NCBI GenBank assembly: GCA_020055645.1
Contig: CM034546.1
Location: 16,182,001-16,246,000 of the forward strand
Reading direction: 5' to 3'
DNA: 64,000 nt
Source of the DNA: Tomocerus qinae
Lineage: Eukaryota > Arthropoda > Collembola > Entomobryomorpha > Tomoceridae
Part shown: positions 35,439 through 46,046 of the stretch, piece by piece
Layout of the letters: each line of letters begins with the position of its first letter
How positions within the stretch are numbered: the first letter of the stretch is position 1
The notes under the pieces: model-generated
Told to the model about the DNA's origin: nothing
Seen by the model: only the letters and a program-made list of their open reading frames with translations
The model's database searches: none
Position numbers and translations under genes: made by a program

Positions 35439-36133
35439 TTTGGTCTTAATTTGCAAATATTGTAAAATAATGTGCAAAGTAATGTGACCAAACTAAATTG
35501 GTCTAACTAAAATTATGCACTTCAACTATTAAGAGTAATTTTGTAAAAAGAAAATTAAATAAGCATTCTTGAACAAATACGGAACGATTTTTGAATGGTG
35601 GTCGTTCTCGGAAGTTGATGTAGAAACAGCAAGTTAAAATGCAATTGTGTCTTACTTAGAACAACGTGCATTAACTTTCATGTAATAAATATATAATGCT
35701 TGCCAACCACATCGCGATTACTCGGTATAAAGGACAAGTAGTAGATATAAACTGAAGTAATCGTTCAAAACAAACCTTGCATTATTTAATTTAATTCCAT
35801 CTAAAGTGTATACAGCATTTAAAATTATGACTATATATTCGGTAAACAAATAGAGTACGTACTTGGTAAATTATTACTATGCGGTACATGAGGTAATCTG
35901 CTTATATCAGACATTTGTTTTATTATAGAGACATGGGCTTATAACGGTAAGGGAAAATGTTTATTAATATTATTGTTTTATATTATTTTAGGTACTGTTC
36001 GATTTACTGCATAATATATCCAAGATTGCTATTTTGTGCCCTGTCTACCCAGTTACTTTTAAAAAAATCAACTTTTGAAAATTCAACAAGAATGAAAAAA
36101 TATGAATTTTATGTCTTAACATTTTATGTTTTT
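35439..36133. other. Intergenic between FReP and IR-like copy 3
   Basis: Should contain the FReP promoter, on the minus strand; no convincing core element was identified. A 60-codon ORF at 35957 is not supported. Confidence 0.35.
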
Positions 36134-38110
36134 CTATAACTTGGAACATATTTTGAAAACAATTTCAAAAATTAGAGTAAACAATGCAAATACAGACCCA
36201 CATAGCAAAAAAATAAAAGGTAAAATTATATTACTGTATAAATTTATTGGCTTGCTGAGATTTGAAGACACAAAATCATCATTGTGTGAATAAGATCTAT
36301 TGATGAAGTAAGTTTTGTAACTTTTTCGTAATTCGTCCATCTTTTCTTTAGATTTCCGTTTTTCCCACAAATAATAAACTCCACTTTCAATAATTGAATC
36401 CATTCTTCTAAAAACTAATGGCGATGCTACAAATACCAATCTCAAAACAGAGCGCTCCGAAAATAAGTTTTCCATTCCTTTCGTCCACTTGTTGTTTCTT
36501 TTCTGCTTGTGTGGTTGTGCCCAGACAATGCGATCTAATTTGCTGGATAAATCCAGAAAAACTGACCTATCACAATTTTCCACTGCTTCTTCAGGAATTA
36601 TATTTTGTTCATTGATTGAAACGTTACTGACGAAGTTATTGAACGTGAAATTAAAAGTTGATAATCTTCTCCTTTCCCAAAAGTCACCAGAAATGGGTTG
36701 TTGAATAGAATAATTTAATTCCGTTTTTATGGAAAACAAGCGTGGGAATGCCAGTTCGCTACTGTTTTTGCTGCCATTGAGATAAAAATTAAGATAAAAT
36801 TCGTTGATGGAACTGAAAATACTTAAATTTAGCGACGAGACTTGCTCAAGCGTTTGTAGTTCATATTGCTGAAGAGGAGCAGTTATCTGTGAGGTATTTG
36901 ATCCTTTGTATGACGCTGTTATCAACATACAATAAAACAACCAGCATGGTATGACGATTTTGATTGAAAAACGACTTCTTGTGGTTTCAAGCAATGGCAT
37001 AGTGTTTTCTAAAAAATAAGCAATGAAATAAAAGGGATTTTGGTTATAGTTGCCATTTATGTTGCATTTCGACTGTAAGAAATGGAATATGATTATTAAA
37101 ACCAAAATTAATCCGATTCCAAACCACATATAATTATCTAAAGGAAGAAATATTGCAGTAACTAATATAAATCTCTTCCCCTGATGACAGGTAATAAAAT
37201 TATAACTGTGTGTATCAACTACAAAGTCTTTTCCAGAATGCTGACCAAATTCTTTCACCGACGCTATCATCAGATTTGGTTTAACACCGTACGTCCTACC
37301 TACATTGGCATCATTTGTTAAGGAGACATTCTTGAAATCTGCCATTAATGTTTTCCCCAAAAGTAAAAATGTTGTAAAATACTTTTGATTGTTAACATTT
37401 TCTTTCAAATTTTCTAATTCAATGCCTTCAATTTCCGGTTTGTTGGTCAATAAAACATTTCCACCGACAAATGCTGGCATGTTATTTCCAGAAAGTTTTT
37501 CAAAAGATTTGTAAAAATCCAATATTCGAGAAATAGTCAATGTTTCCATAATAGGCACAAATACGATTTTTCCAAAGTCACAAGCCCAGCAAATTATTTC
37601 AACTTGACCAGTAAGTGAATACATTAATAATTTTGGATAGTACATGGAAATTGTGGTAGATTTCTGTAGCATTGATTTCATATAACTGAAATTTGTAAAT
37701 GAAATAAGGTTTATATATGAATGACTAAAATCTGGTGTAAAATTTCCATGTTTGAAACTAACATCTACATAAAAATTGCTAAAACCTAAATAGATACTTC
37801 GATCATCAAAATCTTCAAAGTAAAAGTAAGCCAAACAAATTCGGTGTTTGCTCAATATTAAACTTTTCTTAAACGTAGGAGGGTTATCAGTCATGTATTC
37901 TGTCGTTGTAATAACCGTTGGATGTAGAGGAGGCACAATTGACAATTTTTCACACAGATGTATGTAAATATGACACTTTGAAAACGGTTCGATATATAAA
38001 TTGACGTCAATATCATCAGGATAATGCTGTTTGTTTGCATTTGTAATATTTGTAACCCAAATAATTGTCAATGTCCACATGTAATCGAAACATCGGTAGT
38101 AACCGCACAT
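36134..38110 (-). CDS. Divergent ionotropic-receptor-like protein, copy 3
   Basis: An intronless ORF of 658 residues, paralogous end to end to the copies at 648 and 4764, about 29 kb away. Same layout: hydrophobic N-terminus, Cys-containing extracellular part (CWACDFGK), TM1 (about residue 335-355), pore-like NPFYFIAYFLENTMPLL, TM2 with FYCMLITASYKGSNTSQIT, second lobe with IPEEAVENC, TM3 close to the end and a short KICSKL tail. Divergence among the three is concentrated in the N-terminal third and the tail, while TM2 and the post-TM2 motif are identical. This fits maintained function with changing ligand specificity (inference). The immediate 5' flank is of a different type from copies 1 and 2; the palindrome block lies 1.3 kb upstream. 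Confidence 0.75.
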   Translation of the reverse strand: MCGYYRCFDYMWTLTIIWVTNITNANKQHYPDDIDVNLYIEPFSKCHIYIHLCEKLSIVPPLHPTVITTTEYMTDNPPTFKKSLILSKHRICLAYFYFEDFDDRSIYLGFSNFYVDVSFKHGNFTPDFSHSYINLISFTNFSYMKSMLQKSTTISMYYPKLLMYSLTGQVEIICWACDFGKIVFVPIMETLTISRILDFYKSFEKLSGNNMPAFVGGNVLLTNKPEIEGIELENLKENVNNQKYFTTFLLLGKTLMADFKNVSLTNDANVGRTYGVKPNLMIASVKEFGQHSGKDFVVDTHSYNFITCHQGKRFILVTAIFLPLDNYMWFGIGLILVLIIIFHFLQSKCNINGNYNQNPFYFIAYFLENTMPLLETTRSRFSIKIVIPCWLFYCMLITASYKGSNTSQITAPLQQYELQTLEQVSSLNLSIFSSINEFYLNFYLNGSKNSSELAFPRLFSIKTELNYSIQQPISGDFWERRRLSTFNFTFNNFVSNVSINEQNIIPEEAVENCDRSVFLDLSSKLDRIVWAQPHKQKRNNKWTKGMENLFSERSVLRLVFVASPLVFRRMDSIIESGVYYLWEKRKSKEKMDELRKSYKTYFINRSYSHNDDFVSSNLSKPINLYSNIILPFIFLLCGSVFALFTLIFEIVFKICSKL

Positions 38111-39660
38111 TTCTGTCGAATTATATGTTACACGGCTATTATTTGTTGAAAACTTTGTCTTCTAACATTACATAAGGTTATCTTAGATGTACTTATATTG
38201 AAATCTTATTCGTGGACAAAATTTTCAAAACTTTAACAATAGTCCTGCTGAGTAATAATTAAATTTAAATAAGTATACTGTCGCTTGTATATTTTTTGTA
38301 TCTAGTTACAATAAAACCAGTTAGTTGGTTACATCCACGAAAAAATAAATACTGAAAATGCAGCAGTTTTCATAATACGTCCTTCTACATTTGACAATAT
38401 TCTGCGCTATGTCGGCTCAGTGTGCATTTAAGTGCTGCTATAAAATGAATTCTCTTTTCATTGCTTTGTAGCACTTAAAACGTTTACACATGTACACGGG
38501 GACCATTAATAAAATCACTCAACTAATGCTTGACTTTTTATAAAAGGATTAAAAAGATAAGCATTTATGACAATTGGATAAGTGCAGTTTTGTCAAAGTT
38601 AGAGCTGTCACTTAATTGTGCATAAAGATTCTGATCTAACATAAATGGCAATGAATGAGAAATTATTATCGTAAGTAGCTTTACTTAAGTTTTTAATAAT
38701 TAATGATGAAATTTTTCTGTTTGGAAAGATACTTCAATTATCTCCATTTTTCAATGTTTTGCTTTCATCATTCTTATAATAAGGTTTTAATTTAGTAAAC
38801 TATTAGAAGCTTTGAGTTTTGAATAAATATATATGCATACATTATAGATATTAATTTATAGAAATACTTCAGATAATTTTGGTTTTGAACGCAATACCCG
38901 GTTATTGGTGCACATGAATATTTTATAATTAAAACCAGGTGCATATAATTATTTTACGTAATTTATTTTAATTCTATGGCATGTAGCTACAAGCTAGAAA
39001 ATTATTGAAGGTGGAGAAATGTAAATAATGTCATTTAAAAAATTAAAATAAAATTTTGAAAAGTTCAATAATTATAATGTCTATAGAAATCTTATAATTG
39101 TGCCAAGAATACTAATGGTTCCTAGTGGATGTGTAATTAACACAATCATTAATAACACAGGGAATCCGATAAAAAATGCTAGAGAATATAAATATTTGTT
39201 TGGTGAAATGGAATCAATTATTATAAGGAATAAGGTACATATTGTATTAGATCAATTTTTTTATTACATACTGGTTGATGTGTTGTGTGTGCTTTTAATT
39301 ATTTTCTTTCTCCTTTTACTACAATTACAACACAATTATATTTACACATAATATATTTTTAATCTACGTGGAAAGGTTTTGTAAAATGTTGCTCAATAAA
39401 GTTTTGATAAATAAACATAATCAGAGGAGTTATTTCTGGTTATAACCGCATTATTATAACTTAATCGCAATAAGTACATCCAATCTTCAATTTAATGGAT
39501 TAATTCAAGGCGGTTAAGTGCCATATTGTCAAAATTTATATTTCCGCCACTTGTTAGATTTGTATCTATCAATAATATTGGAGGGAAAATTATCATATAA
39601 TATGATAACAGTTTCTATATTTGCAGAATTCTTTCAATAGTTCAGTAGTATTAATTCACA
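38111..39660. other. Upstream flank of IR-like copy 3
   Basis: 38120-38400 and 38974-39080 match the orphan flank at 25965-26520. 39260-39620 matches the flanks of copies 1 and 2. No gene; the 83-codon ORF at 39100 is not recognisable. Confidence 0.55.
39438..39447. promoter_or_regulatory. Conserved palindrome GGTTATAACC upstream of IR-like copy 3
   Basis: Same block as at 3044 and 7120; here 1328 bp from the start codon. Function is inferred only. Confidence 0.3.
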
Positions 39661-39670
39661 CCTTATTAGT

Positions 39671-40640
39671 GTGAGCTTCGTTCCTCAATCCATTAAACGA
39701 GTTATAACTATGAATAACCATTACTGGAATGAAAATATGGGTTTTGTAGTATGTACCTATTTATTTATAACTGCATATACTAAAGGTTTAAATCTACCTA
39801 AGAAGCAGGGTTACCAGATTTTCTTCAACGAATTTAAGTATCCTGGCCAACAAAAGCCATTTACCAACCCACGCCCTTCGGGCGCGTCTTGGTAAATGCT
39901 TATATATGTCATACAGCCGTATTTGGCGCAATCAAATGAGTGCAGCTAACAAATTTACGGTTTTTTGTTGAAAAAGAAGCAAAAATAAGTAAATTACGTA
40001 TCTTGAAATAAATATCCTTGAATTTTACTTCATACTTATATGAAGGAGGAAATCAAGAGAAAATACCATTTCGCGCGAAGCGCGAGAAATTTTTGAAATT
40101 CAACTTCAAAACTGATCAATAAAGACTTAAAGAATTTTGAGTAATTTAGCTTTAATGGTTTAGTGACATAGTTGAGGAAGAGAGGTTTGTTATTTATACC
40201 CTACTGATAAGTTATTAATAAATTTCCTTCGAAATCGGAAGACAATTTGGACTATTAAGTTCGCGCGAAGCGCTTATTAGTAAACGTATCTGCAAGATAA
40301 CAAAGTGTGTTCTTCCCGATTTTAGCTGATTTAAGTATATTTAAGTATAATTTAAGTATTTTAAAATACTTGCAAGTATTTTAAGTATAGGGCCCAATTT
40401 AAGTATAATACTTGCCATTTAAGTATACCTGGTAACCCTGCTAAGAAGATTCCAATAATAAAAATTAACAACTATTGGAAATTGGAATCATACCACTATT
40501 GTTGGTAATGAAACCATCAAAATTAGTAAAATCCTAGAAGACTTTACTTCGGACGAAGTTGACAAAACTTTGAGTCACTTTGAACAAACCCAGTCGTCAT
40601 TTACAAAATGCTTGGGTTATCTACAAGTACTTTAGTGGTG
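39671..40640 (+). pseudogene. Possible IR-like fragment interrupted by an hAT element
   Basis: On the plus strand the frame reads VVCTYLFITAYTKGLNLPKK, which resembles TM2 plus the SYKGSNT motif of the IR-like genes. It is then cut by the hAT element at 39806-40440. After the element the frame continues IPIIKINNYW, and with a frameshift GNETIKISKILEDF and SHFEQTQSSF to a stop near 40634. The similarity is short and could be coincidental. Confidence 0.3.
39806..40440. mobile_element. hAT-type non-autonomous element, CAGGGTTACCAG ends
   Basis: 635 bp, ends CAGGGTTACCAG / CTGGTAACCCTG, perfect 8-bp duplication ctaagaag (39798-39805, 40441-40448). It contains 'tttaagtat' repeats near the right end and GCGCGAAGCGC palindromes. 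No coding capacity. Confidence 0.92.
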
Positions 40641-40723
40641 TTAGCATATTTGAAAAATTAAGACTATTGTAGTGAAAGTTTTCAATTGAAAGCAAGAGGA
40701 TATTAAGAGCCTTCCTAAACGCG

Positions 40724-40862
40724 CAGGGCCGCAGCCAGAAAAATATTTCGAGGGGGAGGCCACAAATTATGAAGAATTTTTTGGTTTTAAAGCAAAACTT
40801 CATTTCTTTTCTTCGATTTCCGGGTAAGATGGCCAGGCTCCTCCACCCTGGCTGCTGCCCTG
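40724..40862. mobile_element. hAT-type MITE, CAGGGCCGCAGCC family
   Basis: 139 bp; ends CAGGGCCGCAGCCAG / GGCTGCTGCCCTG. The flanking 8-mers are taaacgcg (40716-40723) and taaacacg (40863-40870), matching at 7 of 8. Confidence 0.85.
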
Positions 40863-41657
40863 TAAACACGTTGACACATAGAGTATTACCAACTCGAACG
40901 AGGAATTTGGAAGGGAGCCAAGTTTTGCAAATTGGCAAAGTTATTACCAAAAATATTTCAACCTGTTCTAGAATATAGTAAATTTTCTTTCTAATTTATT
41001 CATTCCTTACGTCAGTTTTAAAGTCATGTTGTGAATAATTTAGTAGATATGGGTGTGAAATAAATTTTATATAACGTCTCAGTCACACTCGTAAATTTGC
41101 ATATTTTATTTTAGCCTATAAATCACGGCAATTTTTGTTAGTTTAGGTTTATACACGAAAATTCTAATAGTTAGTTGATCACAGAGATTGAAGCAGTCTT
41201 GTGTTTCGGTAGCAGGGTTAGTGCAAAGACGCCATTCCATATGTCCCAAATGAGCAGCTGTAAGTTCAACCTCTACTTCAATGGCCTGCGTAATAATTTG
41301 GCAATATTTAACTATCCAATAAAGAGTAATACGTTCTATCCAAAACTATAATTAAAAGAATTCTTTTGATAACAAACCTGGCCTGCATTGCTAGGTAGCT
41401 ACAATGATGCCTCGGTCATATCTTCCTCCAATTTCGTTATCACGGGGTGTAGGACTAGATAGAGGGTCACCACATACTCCTGAGAAATAGTAGTCAAATA
41501 ATTATATTTCAAAATTAAATCATGCAAACAAATATAACTTACCGCATTCGGTTCCTGGATCTTCCATTTGATGTCTAGCCCCACAATAAAGCTATAAAAA
41601 TAAATAGATGCAATATTAAAAATATTATGTGGGAATTTCTTAAGATTTTTATAAAAG

Positions 41658-43174
41658 ACTAGCCGGTCACAGGGCCCAGGCCCTGTTATAAATAAAGCTA
41701 GTGTGTATTCCAGGGCAATATTGCAAAATGGATAGAATGTATTTCAGAAACTTATTTCCGTCACCCACCTGGTGCGTGAGAGGAAGCAGTTTATTTGCTT
41801 GGTCGGATAAAACAGATTAACACTTGGCAGCATAGACGTAAGTTGTAGGTAAACATCCCATCCAATGCAAAAGATGGAACATCCAACCCCATCCATCCCA
41901 TCATCACCAAACACCCAAGAAAAGATCAACATCTTATCCAGCCCACCACCAATATTCAAATAAAGTAATCCATCTAATATAGCCCATCCCTAGTTTCCAA
42001 ATAAAGTACCATTACAGCAGGGCCGCAGCCAGAAAAAAATTTCGGGAGGGGCCCGACAAATAATAATTAAAAATGAAATTTTAGGTTTTAAGGCATAAAT
42101 TCTTTTCTTCGATTTCGGGGGGGGGGCTGCCCCACCCTCGCTGCGGCCCTGCATTACAGCCATCACCAACACATCCCTTTCAGCCAATTCATACACCTGG
42201 ATGGGGATGTTGGGTATAATGGATGGGATGCTTACATCTAAGCTTGGCAGTATGCATAATGATGAGTCAGAGTAACGTAGGCGTAACATTATACCCCAAG
42301 TCAAAAATGTGACCATAATGGGTGACCAGAGTAAGTACCGATAGTCACAATAAAATTCCAACACAAAAATATCCCTTGGTCGTAATAAGCTGAAGTTTTA
42401 GAAAATTTTGTTGTTTGGTTTGGAATAACTAATTACATATACTACCGTTGTATAGGGTCAATGCAAGGAAAATGTAAACTTCCATGATATTCATGACTAT
42501 GACCAACGAAAATGGAATCACATTAAAGAAATATTCTACATTCATAAATATTCACCCACCTAAACTTTTTAAGGGCTACTTATACTCTTCCTAATCCTAT
42601 CTTCATCACGATTTGTGACGTCATATTAGAAGTCATAATTTTATGATAATAAATCTCTTTAACACATAAGTGGCAGATTCAAAACGTACACATTTGAAAT
42701 AAAAAATAGTTTACCACTTCATCCCGCTCTGAATATTTTCTATTTAAGAATGGACTTAGTTTTTCTATTTAAGACGTAAAACATTTTTAACCTCCTATTA
42801 GCTTAAAACCATTTACGAATTGAAAAAAATAGTTTTATTATGAATAGCCAATTTTTAAACTTTCCTGCGTATAAAATAAGGTCACGGCACGGTGTATTAA
42901 ATTGAAAGAAAGAGTATCAACTACCACGTCTCACAACAGTGACTTTCATAATTTTATCACCGCGCAAGCGTGTATGCATAAAACCAAGTTCTGTCTGGAT
43001 AGAATTTAGCATCTTCAGCAAATAAACCAAATTGTGTTGTTAATACATTTTGAAATAACGGTACGGTGGCCGAGAAATAACATTCATAATTTCATAACAT
43101 CCGTACACACAAACATCCGCACACACAAACATACAACATACAAACATTACAATGACGTTTATATTATAGAGTGA
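41658..43174 (+). repeat. 1.3-kb repeat unit, copy 2, inside the AA15 intron
   Basis: Paralogue of 23081-24835 in the same orientation. It starts 67 bp from exon 2 and ends 9 bp from exon 1 of the AA15 gene, so it is essentially the whole intron. It carries a 134-bp hAT insertion (42018-42151) absent from copy 1 and lacks copy 1's TTAA foldback. Confidence 0.85.
42018..42151. mobile_element. hAT-type MITE, CAGGGCCGCAGCC family, with empty site
   Basis: 134 bp, ends CAGGGCCGCAGCC / CGCTGCGGCCCTG, perfect 8-bp duplication cattacag (42010-42017, 42152-42159). The paralogous repeat near 23428 reads straight through with one cattacag, giving the pre-insertion site. Confidence 0.93.
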
Positions 43175-43330
43175 TTATCTACCTGGTGATCGTCATAATT
43201 GGGAGGGGGATTCAGATGGGCAAATTCAGGAACACGCCAAATGGTTGACCTGTTCGGTGGTTTCCAGAAACGACCATGACCGTCAATGCTAACGGTAATA
43301 GCAGCTACCAGAAGCAAAAAGTTTAAACAT

Positions 43331-44262
43331 TGTCGCAATCAAACCGTTTAGTAATTGAACACGGTAGAAGAGCAAGACCAACCATTTTAATTTTTTTCTG
43401 CTTTATTTTATACAGCAATTCTTATCGCACACTCCCACGGCCGAACCACTAGACCAAAATCACAATCAAAAATTAATTACTGTTATTTACGAATAAAAAC
43501 ATACTTGAGATTTTTAGTAGCCCGTGCGAGAATCTGCCTCTTGCACGTATTGTCTGAGCAATTTAATCCGACCAATTTTCCTAATCAGTTTTTGTTCTGT
43601 AAGACTCCTAATTGGCTTTAAATAATCGCCCAATACTATGACAATGTTGATATGGCACTGCATTAACCGTTTCTTGATATTACCAATAGTCTTTCCTCAG
43701 AACTTTAAATCGAATAAAATTTTAGTGTGGAGATGGTGAAACTTGAAAAATGTTTTATACGAATAATTCTCCACCCATAATGCGAACAGGTGTCGTCTAA
43801 TTTTCTATTGTACTACTTAAAGAATCCGTGGACGTATTTTTCTTTCTCTGTGCTAAATAAACATTAACTATTTACTTCCTTCAATGTTTAATCCCTACTT
43901 TCTCATCTCTAGCGCTAATGCATGGACATATAAAGTCGTCGACTAAATTCTCTTTGGAGTATTTATTTGTATCTTATATAGCAATTGTGATGTCGGTTTA
44001 ACCCATCCGTTACGGAATTATTTTTTTTGAGGGTCGGGTTTGATATTTCAGTATCACACTACTTTGGGGTAGAGAAACATTTTTTACATTGATCATATTA
44101 TTGAAATCACCAAAGCTCCCGAGATAATGCCCGTTACCATATGGCAACGCTAGGAACATGTTACATGTTACAAAAATAAATGTTACGCAAAATGTGTAAT
44201 AAATGTAATTCATGGCAAATGTGTCCAGAAATCTGCTAAAATATGACATTTATAAAAATCAG
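43331..44262. other. Gene-free stretch upstream of the AA15 gene
   Basis: No supported ORF; a 79-codon minus-strand ORF at 44010-44249 is unrecognised. No clear promoter element seen. Confidence 0.4.
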
Positions 44263-44438
44263 CAAGCATGAATCCATGAGGGGCGGGGCGCAGTGCTCCA
44301 CCCCTAAATCTAAGGAAAAGAAGATTGTTCCAAGGAAGAAGCCAAAAATAGCAAAAAATTTTCGTACATTGTGCGAATATGTCTCATTTTTGACATTATT
44401 TTTGTTTGCGCCCATTTAAATTTCTGGATACATGCTTG
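44263..44438. mobile_element. Degenerate CAAGCACGTATCCAG-family MITE
   Basis: Ends CAAGCATGAATCCATG / TTTCTGGATACATGCTTG and an internal 'gtgcgaatatgtctcatttt' match the family at 34370. The flanking 8-mers do not match. Confidence 0.6.
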
Positions 44439-44649
44439 GAAAAAGCATTTTTCGCGCAAACCAACGTCACACTTTTTGCACATGTCAGGATTTTTGTTCA
44501 CATCGTCATCTATTATTGTCAACCGTCTGTGCAACGTAATATATATTCATTTGAACATTTGTAAGCTTGGTAAAACTGATAGCGTATCCAGAGTCTGCCT
44601 AGTCCCGTAAAACTTAACTCATCCCAACCCTTTCGACTCCCTTCCAAAG

Positions 44650-45052
44650 GATACTTCAAAAGAAGGGGGACTGGATTTAGACAGCAGGATCTCGTTACCC
44701 CAATTGTCCCCGTTGCGTCTGTTTCCGACGTTGCACCCGTGGCCCCAAGTTTGGCCACTTAACCTATTACCTTAATTTATTTCCCTCGTTGTCCCTAGTG
44801 TTTCTAATGTGCCTTCTAATCTATTGAATTAATTGTCCCCGTTGCCCCAATATAGTGCACATGCATTACTATTTACTACGCTTTGGGCGACGGCGGCAAC
44901 GAATTCAATAGATTAGATAGGCACATTAGCTTAATATAGAAGCACTTGGAATAACGGGGAAAAATTAAGGTATTAAGGTAAGTTGCCAAACTTGGAGCAA
45001 AGGGGAGGGGGCAATTGGGCAACGTGATCGAAGCCTAAATCCAGCCTAAAAG
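44650..45052. repeat. Foldback element, arms about 190 bp
   Basis: The left arm ('ctggatttagaca...', 'ccccaattgtcccc', 'ccaagtttggccacttaacc', 'taatctattgaatt') recurs as its reverse complement on the right, with the centre near 44870. Arms are diverged by indels. Locally GC-richer than its surroundings. No clear target duplication. Confidence 0.7.
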
Positions 45053-45148
45053 TGGTTCAAGGGGGTGAAAATGGGTTTGGATTTGTTCAATGGATCGATA
45101 TTTATCCAAATTCGGTGGAATCTCATTTTACCCCAACCTCCCACCCAC

Positions 45149-45808
45149 CAGGGCATGAAAAAGGCAGGGTTTTTCCTAGGAAAAACCCAAAAACCCGCCT
45201 TTTTGGGTTTTTGCTGGGTTTTTGGGTTTTTGGGGTTTTTGGGTTTTTGCAGTAGCATCCGCCATCTACTGTGGTTCACTGGACTTCTACTATTATTGTT
45301 CCACATTCAAACTTAAAATAATATTTATTTTGATTCTTTATTTGGGTGATCTGGAAGAAGACTTTTATTATAATGGAAGTGAATTTGTCGATTCGATTAG
45401 TAGGAATTTAACGGTAAACTGAAAAGTATATTAATCAAATAATTGGCTGGCAAGTTATTAAGTATAGTTATTACTGTTATTAGGTATGGAGGCGACTTGA
45501 TATAGTCCAACTTGAAAACTATAATATTGAAAATATTCCACTTTTAACATTTACTTATTAACATTGACAAATAAATACTTGTATCATTTGCCTATTACGT
45601 TGATTCGCTGATTCAGGGATTAAAATAACGGATAATTTAAACCAAAGTTCTTGTATTCTGCTCTAATCCTTGGGGTTTCACATTGCCCCATTTCATAGCA
45701 AAAACCCAAAAACCCAAAAACCCGGGTTTTTGCTAATTTTGCTACCCAAAAACCCAACCAAAAACCCAATTACCCAAAAACCCGGGTTTTTGGGTTTTTC
45801 ATGCCCTG
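45149..45808 (-). mobile_element. hAT-type non-autonomous element with GGGTTTTT subterminal repeats, copy B
   Basis: 660 bp, perfect 8-bp duplication ccacccac (45141-45148, 45809-45816). Inverted relative to copy A at 21405-22064 and identical wherever compared. Confidence 0.93.
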
Positions 45809-45929
45809 CCACCCACTATCTATGGGGTGGGGGGATTAGGAGCGAGACCTCCAGGTCATTTCGATAAAGAATCGACCAAACATTTGGGGTCATTACTAAA
45901 TATAGTGAGATATAGAGGTGGTTTGGTAC

Positions 45930-46046
45930 CAGGGAACTAAAAAGGTACTCCTTTTTTACCTTATTTACGTGGAAAGTGAAGTAAATGGGACACAGTAAAC
46001 AAGGCAAAAAAGGTAAAAGGCAAAAAAGGTCCTTTTTTGTTCCCTG
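45930..46046. mobile_element. hAT-type MITE, CAGGGAACTAAAAAGG ends
   Basis: 117 bp, ends CAGGGAACTAAAAAGG / CCTTTTTTGTTCCCTG, perfect 8-bp duplication tttggtac (45922-45929, 46047-46054). A degraded relative is at 51622-51709. Confidence 0.9.

Larger units (their letters stand above)
41157..43330 (-). pseudogene. AA15 lytic polysaccharide monooxygenase, broken
   Basis: Four minus-strand exons are recognisable. 43330-43183 holds a signal peptide (LLLVAAITVSIDG) and then HGRFWKPPNRSTIWR, the family's mature N-terminus whose His forms half of the copper-binding histidine brace, and PPPNYDDHQ. 41591-41543 reads LYCGARHQMEDPGTECG. 41479 to about 41393 reads VCGDPLSSPTP and GGRYDRGIIVAT. 41285-41157 reads AIEVEVELTAAHLGHMEWRL, containing the second brace His, and QDCFN. 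Family enzymes cut chitin or cellulose by copper-dependent oxidation outside the cell. Defects: the signal peptide is out of frame with its ATG by one extra T in a T5 run (43311-43317 region), and a TAG follows GIIVAT where the family continues. The C-terminal exons were not found. Intron 1 is filled by the 1.5-kb repeat. A pseudogene is most likely; homopolymer assembly error could explain the first defect. Confidence 0.75.

Noticed and set aside
41990-42364. 124-codon minus-strand ORF overlapping the AA15 locus
   Set aside because: It reads through the dispersed repeat and an hAT insertion inside an intron; the paralogous copy has a different end.
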